DNA of 64,000 bases from positions 1 to 64,000 of the forward strand of contig JAQGDQ010000810.1 of NCBI GenBank assembly GCA_030141605.1, in the 5' to 3' direction. Positions within the stretch are counted from its first letter, which is position 1. Each line of letters opens with the position of its first letter. This document shows, in pieces, positions 55,111-64,000 of this stretch. The DNA is from Tubiluchus corallicola (Eukaryota; Priapulida; Priapulimorpha; Priapulimorphida; Tubiluchidae). The notes beneath the pieces were generated by a model. The model was not told the origin of the DNA. It saw nothing but the letters and a program-made list of their open reading frames with translations, and did not search any database. Made by a program: the position numbers and the translations under genes.

Positions 55111-56276
55111 TAAATTAGTATTATGTAGTGCTGTAATTACATATTAATTGTATATAAACTGAAGTATACACACACACATATAAACCGTAAATATATGTAC
55201 TATAGTAATATTAAAAAAGAAAAAAGTTATATCATTAAATTATGTATTTCATTTGCCTGTGTTTTTCTATACATAAAATTTTCTAATTTTTAACTAAGAA
55301 AACGAAAATAAAATTACCAGAAACTAACAAAATTGCTACTATAATATTGACTTAAATATTAATGTTTCATTTCGAGTTGAAATAAAAATATGAAAATATA
55401 ACTGTTTATGATATCATGCTACAGATCAATGTTAATTAATGACTCAATGAACTTAGGAAAATAATATAACATGTAATAATACAGAAAAGGTAATCAGTAT
55501 CCCAATCTGTGGATACAGTCAGTAACTAAATATATGTATATATATATATACACTACGTATGTGTGCACAAGGCTTAAGAAATTCGTCTTGTAACTTTATA
55601 TGACTTACGTACTATCTTATTGCATGTAGAGTTTGCATTAGCTGCAACACTGTATAATACTAGAAAATTTAAACTCTCACGATGACACTTGTGTAGCCAT
55701 TTTAACGGTAAGTCAATGGAAAAGAGTTTAGATCCCATTGAGTAAAGTTATAAAAGGTATTCAGAGCGTTCGTAGCGCACCCTTCAGTAACTGAGCAAAA
55801 GCATAAAATATTTCGCATTGTCAATATGTTTTTCGTGAAGCAATGGTGCACACTGGGATGGTGAAACAGTGACGTTTTACTACGTGCGCAAACATTTTAA
55901 ATTAAGAATCTTACGATTGCAGGCAACTTGGACCAGCGGTCATTTACAACATAAATTCTTTACGAGTTTTGATAGAAATGTCTGCGAAGGCGAGTTTTAA
56001 AAGTAGTTAAATTAATGGTGTTTAAGAGAAATTACGACTTCACGCGGTAAAGAATTCCGTATCTTGATTTTGTTTCTTAACTCGACAAGCAAATCTGTAC
56101 AGACGCACACTGAGTCGAACCTGAGGCTTTGCTATGTCCAGGAAGCCTTGTAACACTAGACAATACAAAAATACGTTTATATAGTCGACAAAGCTGTGGA
56201 GAAACCAGTAATGGTCATTTCACACTGAGGACGCGAGAAGAATTGCTGACAGAAAATATTTAGAAAATTTCCTATT

Positions 56277-56308
<32 letters not shown>

Positions 56309-57030
56309 TATTTGTCATTAAAATGGTTCACTCATTATAATAAAATTGAGTAAGCCTCAGCGTAATGTTAAGATAACAACAATGTTCAAGACAAATGTGT
56401 CCAGTGCGTACTAAAAAAACTAAAGTGCAAAACTAAGGCTTAATTATATACAATAACCGAACATATTTACAAACACCGTATTAAAATATTTTTACAAAAC
56501 AATATTACAGAAGTACATTAAATTTTACATGACATATTTTACACCATATATACATTTGATATGACACAAATAACAGAAACATGCTTTACATTACATAAAT
56601 TTCACTCATTGCGTTCACACTATTTGTACATGTGACATTACAAAACTAACATAACACGCATTACATTACATAATTTTTTTTAAAAATTACATTCTTAATC
56701 GTTTTTTCTCGAAATCACAGAGTAAGAAAGTTCATTTCTTTCCGTGCGTCCAGCTGCTTTGCGAGTTTTATAATCACGTCTAAAATGAAGTTATACATGC
56801 CGTATTTCATATACAAAGTACAATAATTAATAATTTTAGTCAATGTTATGTCACACCTGTTCGTTTTTTAGTAAAGTTCTTGTTGTGTTTTGTTTCTCTC
56901 GGAAGGTTCGTAGAGAAAACCAGAAAACACTTCGTCAAATTAAACTAGTTTATTAAGCGAGAATTCTACAACACAAAAGTATGAAGGAACACGAAATGTT
57001 TACACTAAACGTGAAAATCTACCGTAATTA
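55111..57030. other. Intergenic; contains repeat family B (55565-55900)
   Basis: 55565-55900 carries TTAAGAAATTCGTCTTGTAA, CACTGTATAATACTAG, CACGATGACACTTGTG then GCCATTTTAACGG, in family B order. The rest is AT-rich with an (ATT)n run at 56275-56305. No gene seen. Confidence 0.5.
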
Positions 57031-57035
57031 AGTTA

Positions 57036-57374
57036 CCGTATTTATTCGAGTATAACGCGCAAAATTTTCTACCTAAAAAAGAACTCAAAGTTTGGGTGCG
57101 CGTTATAAACGAGGGCTGGGGTGAGGCGTAGCTAAGGAAATAATCAATAATATTTGCGTCATCAGAAGATTTTGTAAGACGGTGCCTGGCCCACGGAAAT
57201 CGAGCAGCTAGCCGAGAATTCACTGTACCAGAGACGAACGTTAGAGACTGAAATTGTTCAATAACGTTTGTCACTTACAATTCTTGGTCTGAGCCGAGAA
57301 AAAGTGAAACAAAATTTTATACCGATTTTTAATCGAAAATTAGGGGTGCGCGCGTTATACTCGAATAAATACGG
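57036..57374. mobile_element. MITE with TA target duplication
   Basis: The ends CCGTATTTATTCGAGTATAA and its inverted copy TTATACTCGAATAAATACGG are perfect over 20 bp, with TA on each side (57034-57035, 57375-57376). GCGCGTTATA blocks lie next to each end. TA flanks suggest the Tc1/mariner type. Confidence 0.9.
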
Positions 57375-57599
57375 TATTTTAATAGTTACATGATAAATTT
57401 GTTTATTGATCTTTTTGCACTAATTTTCCTCTTTGTTAAGTTCTTATCCTGTATAATTGTAACTATTAGTCAATAAATCTAATCTAATCTTGCATTAATA
57501 AAATGTAAAATGGTCAGTCTGTTAAAACAGGGATTAAATCTTATAATTTTATGCTGAAATGTGTTAATTGTTGTGAGTAAGAATAAAGTGTTTCCTTGA

Positions 57600-57689
57600 C
57601 GCCTAATGTAGAGGCTGACTAGACAACATAAAAAGACATTCATTATAATTAAATGTTATGTTGTCTCATCAGCCTCTCTACATTAGGCG
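57600..57689. repeat. Short hairpin with about 31-bp arms
   Basis: CGCCTAATGTAGAGGCTGA and GACAACATAA recur inverted as TTATGTTGTC and CAGCCTCTCTACATTAGGCG, around a loop of about 25 bases, with a 2-base bulge in one arm. Probably a very small MITE. Confidence 0.88.
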
Positions 57690-57789
57690 TGAACGTCACA
57701 AACGTACCCTTGTCAGGACTCTACACGTCTTATTCTTGACTATTTGTGTTGATAACAGTTCACTAAAGATAATCATGTACTTGAGTAGA

Positions 57790-58080
57790 TCAGTCGATTT
57801 TCTTTTCTCTTCTTTTCTTTTCTTTTTTTCTTTTCTTTTCTTTTTTCTCTTTTCTTTGCTTTAGCTTTTCTTGTTTTCCTTGACCTCATTCCGTTCTTTT
57901 CTCCCATTTTCTTTCTTTTTTGCCTCTCCTTTCCTGCCATTTTTTCTCTTTATTTTTGTTTTTTCTCTTTTTCCTCCTTTTCATTTTCTTTCTTATCTCC
58001 CCGTGTCGCTTTTCCCCTCTGTTACTGTTTAAATCTTCTCCCTTTCTCTCTTTCTCATCTTTCTGTCGAATTCTGTCAAA
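57790..58080. repeat. T/C-rich low-complexity tract
   Basis: TTTTCTTTTC-type polypyrimidine sequence. Phe/Leu/Ser-rich frames over it are not genes. Confidence 0.85.
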
Positions 58081-58149
58081 AGTAGCGTCTTTAATTTCAT
58101 GAAAAAAGGATTGAAAGCGTTTACGAAAACTGATGAATCTCAGTTTATA

Positions 58150-58745
58150 ATTATGAATTATGAATTATGAATTTATTCCACAGCAACTTAAACATACACA
58201 CAAGTTGATATTACACTGAAAAAGAAATAAACTATGCGAGTTACTGTGAGGAGGAGGAAGGAGCATTGAGCTTTCGAGTCCTCCTCCAGATAAGTGAAAC
58301 AATTGACAATTAACATTACATTTTCATCAGTTATAGCGTACATTAGGACAAAATAAGTTTTGTTAGTAACTTAAGATCAGGATGAGTAAAATTGTGAGTT
58401 AATTATACCGTTGTAGTAAGTAATTCTTTGATGCTTTTTTAAATTGATAAAGATTAAGAGTTTTCATTTCACGCGGAATTGATGACCATATTTTAATAGC
58501 ATCATATTTTGATGACTGTTTCATTATATTTGTTTTTGGAAGAGGGAGTACATAGTTTTCGACTGAATATCTTGTGTAATGATCATGTTGATTTGAAACT
58601 GGACTAAAGTATGACTGAAAAGCTGGTGGAAGTAGTGAATTATGATAGTGATACATGAAATGTAGACAATACATGTCATATATTTCTTTCACTTTAAGAG
58701 TTTTAACAGACAAGTAAATTATATTTGTGGGATGGTCATACCTTA
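58150..58745 (-). mobile_element. LINE 3' end with intact C-terminal reading frame
   Basis: On the minus strand, 58713 down to 58399 encodes a frame ending at a stop: LKVKEIYDMYCLHFMYHYHN, LLPPAFQSYF, KYDAIKIWSSIPREMKTLNL and FKKASKNYLL. This is the standard end of CR1/L2-like LINE proteins (LLPxxF..., Y..xxxWNSLP, FKxxLKxxLL). The 3' UTR runs left to an ATTATGAA-type short tandem tail at about 58150-58175. The frame is unbroken over about 104 codons, so this copy is fairly young. Confidence 0.85.
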
Positions 58746-58989
58746 CATGGTATTATTAGTTTGAGAATTTTGTTTTGGGTAATTTGTAAAGCTTCCAAAT
58801 AAGTTTCCTTATAAACCTTTTAATACTTGAAAGGCACGTCTTTATAAACAAAATTGTACGTAAGATCGTCGGTAAATCCGTTCTGAAAAATTCACTTTTT
58901 TTACTTTTAGTCGATGTAAAGTGAATCATATATACGGCCTATACTGATAACGTCTCACACAGTTTTGAATGCATGTGATACAAGACTTA

Positions 58990-59279
58990 CGACGCGTTCA
59001 GACTAGCGAATTTTGTCTGTTACAACAAACTTGCAAGTGTGAACTGCTTTGCGAGTTACTGTCGGCGAGTTACCGCAAACTCTTCCGTGGTTGCAGTCTG
59101 CTGTCTAGATTCACTGTCTAGTGTGTCTGCTGTACTGTCTAACTACGCCTTCGTTACTCTCGACACTTCTCGCAGTGAATAGAGCAGCGAGTGTCAGTAA
59201 CTCGGAGAGTAACTCGCAACAAGTTTTGCTCTCTAGTCTGAACACGCTTGCAAGAAAACTCGCTAGTCTGAACGCGCCG
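58990..59279. mobile_element. Harbinger-like MITE, unexpanded copy
   Basis: Ends CGACGCGTTCAGACTAGCGA and, inverted, TCGCTAGTCTGAACGCGCCG, flanked by TTA (58987-58989 and 59280-59282). The interior block ACTCTCGACACTTCTCGCAG then TGAATAGAG also occurs in 43784-45890 (43915-43945), which makes the two elements relatives. Confidence 0.88.
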
Positions 59280-59611
59280 TTACTGATCGAAATTCGTCTT
59301 TGGAACGTGTAAATGGGATTTTAATTGAAAAGGCTTAGAAGCCATTCTTATTCAGGGTTGTGCCTTCCTTATACTATAAATAGGGGCGATTACTCATCTC
59401 AATGTTAACAACATTCAGCGTTACTTGTTCTCCTATATCTTAGACTAAATTAAGCGAATACGCGCAAATATACTTTTTTACTTATAGCAGTGAAAAAATA
59501 CTATGCGATTAAACTTGGTGCCTGTTTTGATGAAACCAATTAATGTGAGAATCACGTGATACATTGTGCTTACTATTCGAAGTCTCTGCAGTCATTAGGC
59601 CTATTTGACAA

Positions 59612-60672
59612 CAGTGGCGGCTCGTAGCTAAAATTAGGGGGGTGCTGATTCAGAAAATTTTTAATACTGTGTAAAACGTAACAAACACCTTTAATTTTAA
59701 CATTGTAGTTATATTTGAAGATCGAGTGTTGAACAACCTCTTTTATTAACTGCATAATTCTCATGGAGAGACAATTGTGAAAAATTAAGCTGTTGTAGTT
59801 CACTTACAATCACAGAACTTATTTCTTGGAGATGCAAGGCGTCCATTATTAAATAATTTATGTTTCAAGCAGGCACGCTAAGTTTATACTTTATCATATC
59901 CAAGTATATGATGGTACACGGTAAGCACGTGGTATCGTTACTGTGATAGAGACAGTACTTTTCTACCTAGCAACAGACGATAGCCTACAGCGTGTTATTT
60001 CAGACATGTGCGCATGGCCGCATGCGCACAACAGCCAAACACCACGTTGCTTGGGCTGTGAAGTAAATCGTACTTCCCTCACATGCTCCGGTTCCGCACA
60101 AGAACTCAAGAAAAACTCTTATTATATTGAATAATATCGATAATAATGAGTGAAGACAGGGGGTGCTGTAGTACCTATACACGAGCCGCCACTGCTTGTA
60201 ACGTACAGGGGGTGCTGTAGTACCTATACACGAGCCGCAACTGCTTGTAACGTACAGGGGGTGCTGTAGTACCTATACACGAGCCGCCACTGCTTGTAAC
60301 GTACAGGGGGTGCTGTAGTACCACAGTATCTATACACGAGCCGCCACTGATTGTAACGTACAGGGGGTGCTGTAGTACCACAGTACCTACCTACACGAGC
60401 CGCCACTGCTTGTAACGTACAGGTGGTGCTGCAGTACCTATACACGAGCCGCCACTGCTTGTAACGTACAGGTGGTGCTGCAGTACCTATACACGAGCCG
60501 CCACTGCTTGTAACGTACAGGGGGTGCTGTAGTACCACAGTACCTACCTACACGAGCCGCCACTGCTTGTAACGTACAGGTGGTGCTGCAGTACCTATAC
60601 ACGAGCCGCCACTGCTTGTAACGTACAGGGGGTGCTGCAGTCCGCAGTACCTATACACGAGCCGCCCCACTG
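59612..60672. mobile_element. hAT-like MITE with a 49-bp satellite at its right end
   Basis: The left end CAGTGGCGGCTCGT and right end ACGAGCCGCC..CACTG are inverted. Flanks TTTGACAA (59604-59611) and CTTGACAA (60673-60680) match at 7 of 8 bases. From about 60157 to 60672 the right end is repeated about ten times: ACAGGGGGTGCTGTAGTACC, TATACACGAGCCGCCACTGC, TTGTAACGT. Some units are 10-11 bp longer through an extra CACAGTACC(TACC) block. Confidence 0.85.
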
Positions 60673-60680
60673 CTTGACAA

Positions 60681-61090
60681 ACAGTAAAGCTCTCGGAGTA
60701 ATTTTGCGCCAAATATAGATTTTGTAAAACTACAGGCAGGAAATGAAAGAAACGAGTGTTATAATTTCATTAATTTTGCCCTCTCGTTTGTCAATTACAG
60801 TTTGAGCTGATGAAATATATTATGCCGACATTAAGCGCCCATTTCAGAAATTTTTGTTTCCAAATTCTTCACTGATATATACGTCTCCGCCAGCTGAGAG
60901 CCCTCTAGACATTAAGTGAAAATAATTTACTGTGAAAGTTGTTACAAAATATAAGTATATTACTTATAAATAGATTAAAATTCTATTTATCAAAGTCTGT
61001 AATGCTACCATTAAAGAGAAATGTCTCTAGTTACAATATAAATACATAGATTTACAGCAGCTTCAAAGAGTCCGTTGGTGTGTAAAAGTT
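60681..61090. other. Intergenic sequence, nothing recognised
   Basis: AT-rich, no features supported. Confidence 0.5.
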
Positions 61091-61094
61091 AATT

Positions 61095-61385
61095 AGTATT
61101 AATAAAAGAAGGACCTTGGACAAGAAAAATAAAAAGACGCCGTTTAAGATGGATTGGGCAAATGCTTAGACTACCTGATGATATTCCAGTGAAGATAGCT
61201 CTTCAACAAGCCGTAGAACCAGCTAAAAAACCTGCAGGAGGACAAATGTTAACATATTTAGATTTTGCACAGAAAGATTTAAACACTTCAGCATTGATCC
61301 TTAGAAATAAATGCACTTGGGGCATTGCGGCAAGCAGGGAGTCCTGGCATAGGGAGGTGAACAGAATCATGTCACTGGACGTATG
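61095..61385 (+). mobile_element. RTE-like LINE C-terminal fragment
   Basis: The plus strand encodes KIKRRRLRWIGQMLRLPDDI then PVKIALQQAVEPAKKPAGGQ, DFAQKDLNTSAL and SRESWHREVNRIMSLDV before a stop at 61384. RRRLRWxGHxxRMPDxRxPKxAL followed by RGRPxxTWxRxVxxDL and DRxxWR is the usual end of RTE/BovB-type LINE proteins. The RGRP core is changed here. The GAT-type tail follows within about 10 bp, as in RTE elements. Confidence 0.82.
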
Positions 61386-61394
61386 ATTCATTGG

Positions 61395-61477
61395 ATGATG
61401 ATGATGATGATGATGATGATCCTGCTGCTGCTGCTGCCTGCTGCTGCTGCTGATGATGATGATGTTGATGATGATGC

Positions 61478-61546
<69 letters not shown>

Positions 61547-61550
61547 GTAG
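61395..61550 (+). repeat. (GAT)n / (CTG)n tail of the RTE-like LINE
   Basis: About 155 bp of TGATGA triplets, with a CTGCTG block at 61420-61452, directly after the LINE stop codon. Confidence 0.95.
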
Positions 61551-61689
61551 CAGTATATCTTATGATAAACGTTAAAAAACAGTAATTAATTTATTGCAAT
61601 TTGTAGGTGTGGTATTTAATATTTCAAAAACTTATTTTAATTTTGTAAATATCAGAATATCTCTTCTGTCTTTCTTGTGTTTGACTTGC

Positions 61690-64000
61690 ACACATCTATG
61701 TGGGCCTCGTGTTGGCATTATGTTGTAAAAGTTGAATAAACTGATTTGAAGAATCCAACATTCACGTTTTTGCTAATTGTCACTGTGGGCCTATAATGCT
61801 GACATTATGTTGTAAAAGTTGTATAAACTGATTTGAAGAATCCAACATTCACGTTTTTGCTAATTGTCACTGTGGGCCTATAATGCTGACATTATGTTGT
61901 AGAAGTTGTATAAACTGATTTGAAGAATCCAACATCCACGCTTTTGCTAATTGTCACTGTGGGCCTATAATGCTGACATTATGTTGTAAAAGTTGAATAA
62001 ACTGATTTGAAGAATCCAACATTCACGTTTTTGCTAATTGTCACTGTGGGCCTATAATGCTGACATTATGTTGTAGAAGTTGAATAAACTGATTTGAAGA
62101 ATCCAACATCCACGCTTTTGCTAATTGTCACTGTGGGCCTATAATGCTGACATTATGTTGTAAAAGTTGAATAAACTGATTTGAAGAATCCAACATCCAC
62201 GCTTTTGCTAATTGTCGCATGGGCTTATAATGCTGACATTATGTTGTAAAAGTTGAATAAACTGATTTGAAGAATCCAACATTCACGTTTTTGCTAATTG
62301 TCACTGTGGGCTAATGTTGGCATTGTTGTAGAAGTTGAATAAACTGATTTGAAGAATCCAACATTCACGCTTTTGTTAATTGTCACTGTGGGCCTATAAT
62401 GCTGACATTATGTTGTAAAAGTTGAATAAACTGATTTGAAGAATCCAACATCCACGCTTTTGCTAATTGTCACTGTGGGCCTATAATGTTGACATTATGT
62501 TGTAAAAGTTGAATAAACTGATTTGAAGAATCCAACATCCACGCTTTTGCTAATTGCCACTGTGGGCCTATAATGCTGACATTATGTTGTAAAAGTTGAA
62601 TAAACTGATTTGAAGAATCGAACATTCACGTTTTTGCTAATTGTCACTGTGGGCCTATAATGCTGACATTATGTTGTAAAAGTTGAATAAACTGATTTGA
62701 AGAATCGAACATTCACGTTTTTGCTAATTGTCACTGTGGGCCTATAATGCTGACATTATGTTGTAAAAGTTGAATAAACTGATTTGAAGAATCCAACATT
62801 CACGCTTTTGCTAATTGTCACTGTGGGCCTATAATGCTGACATTATGTTGTAAAAGTTGAATAAACTGATTTGAAGAATCCAACATTCACGTTTTTGCTA
62901 ATTGTCACTGTGGGCCTATAATGCTGACATTATGTTGTAGAAGTTGAATAAACTGATTTGAAGAATCGAACATTCACGTTTTTGCTAATTGTCACTGTGG
63001 ACCTATAATGCTGACATTATGTTGTAGAAGTTGAATAAACTGATTTGAAGAATCCAACATCCACGCTTTTGCTAATTGTCACTGTGGGCCTATAATGTTG
63101 ACATTATGTTGTAAAAGTTGAATAAACTGATTTGAAGAATCCAACATCCGCGCTTTTGCTAATTGTCACTGTGGGCCTATAATGTTGACATTATGTTGTA
63201 GAAGTTGAATAAACTGATTTGAAGAATCCAACATCCACGCTTTTGCTAATTGTCGCATGGGCTTATAATGCTGACATTATGTTGTAAAAGTTGAATAAAC
63301 TGATTTGAAGAATCCAACATTCACGTTTTTGCTAATTGTCACTGTGGGCTAATGTTGGCATTGTTGTAGAAGTTGAATAAACTGATTTGAAGAATCCAAC
63401 ATTCACGCTTTTGTTAATTGTCACTGTGGGCCTATAATGCTGACATTATGTTGTAAAAGTTGAATAAACTGATTTGAAGAATCCAACATCCACGCTTTTG
63501 CTAATTGTCACTGTGGGCCTATAATGTTGACATTATGTTGTAGAAGTTGAATAAACTGATTTGAAGAATCCAACATCCACGCTTTTGCTAATTGTCGCAT
63601 GGGCTTATAATGCTGACATTATGTTGTAGAAGTTGAATAAACTGATTTGAAGAATCCAACATCCACGCTTTTGCTAATTGTCACTGTGGGCCTATAATGC
63701 TGACATTATGTTGTAAAAGTTGAATAAACTGATTTGAAGAATCCAACATTCACGTTTTTGCTAATTGTCACTGTGGGCCTATAATGCTGACATTATGTTG
63801 TAGAAGTTGAATAAACTGATTTAAGGAATCCAACATCCACGCTTTTGCTAATTGTCACATGGGCCTATAATGTTGACATTATGTTATAGAAGTTGAATAA
63901 CCTGATTTTGAAGAATCCAACATCCACGCTTTTGCTAATTGTTGCATGGGCCTATAATGTTGACATGTTGTAGAAGTTGAATAAACTGATTTAAAGAATC
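61690..64000. repeat. 87-bp satellite array, at least 26 copies, open at the window end
   Basis: The unit contains CACGTTTTTGCTAATTGTCA, CTGTGGGCCTATAATGCTGA, CATTATGTTGTAAAAGTTGA and ATAAACTGATTTGAAGAATC. Variant units (CGCATGGGCTTATAATG; the short GGGCTAATGTTGGCATTG) recur together near 62216 and 63254, about 1,038 bp or 12 units apart, so blocks of units have been duplicated. AATAAACTG in each unit is an embedded poly(A)-like signal. Confidence 0.95.

Overview
The window is nuclear DNA of an invertebrate animal. It has long repeat-filled introns, GT-AG splice sites, animal LINE, hAT and SINE relics, AT-rich non-coding DNA, and one animal-type RAD9 gene. I cannot name the phylum. All calls were made by eye; splice junctions rest on reading frame, phase and consensus sites.

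Two protein-coding genes are supported. (1) RAD9, the clamp subunit of the 9-1-1 DNA-damage checkpoint complex. Five exons lie on the minus strand (16209 down to 8841) and three more on the plus strand (1239-4143). The plus exons continue the protein exactly where the minus exons stop, and the phase matches. The gene is therefore cut by an inversion, real or an assembly error. The flipped block lies between two nearly identical inverted-repeat arms (about 1-850 and 7074-7945), each carrying the same rearranged LINE insertion. (2) A plus-strand gene of nine phase-compatible exons (19254-49869) encoding about 1,495 residues. The product is largely low-complexity, with basic nuclear-localisation-like stretches. 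I do not recognise it.

Layout: 1-7945, inversion block with hAT and MITE copies and a 1.9-kb array of a 28-bp unit. 8000-16900, minus-strand RAD9 exons with SINEs, a 5S rRNA-derived sequence, a CTG-rich tract, a tandem array and LINE remnants. 17000-19250, LINE 3' ends and the space between the two divergent genes. 19254-49869, the unassigned gene, whose introns hold most of the arrays (40-bp, 25-bp, GA-rich, 55/56-bp, 91-bp) and several MITEs. 49870-64000, 3' flank with 66-bp, 49-bp and 87-bp arrays, MITEs and LINE 3' ends; the last array runs off the window.

The main theme is the birth of satellites from transposable elements. At least two arrays (43784-45890 and 59612-60672) sit between the terminal inverted repeats and target-site duplications of single MITEs, and a third (46556-48350) grows from the end of a dispersed element. 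Roughly a fifth of the window is tandem repeat. No bacterial-style operons, CRISPR arrays or viral genes were seen.
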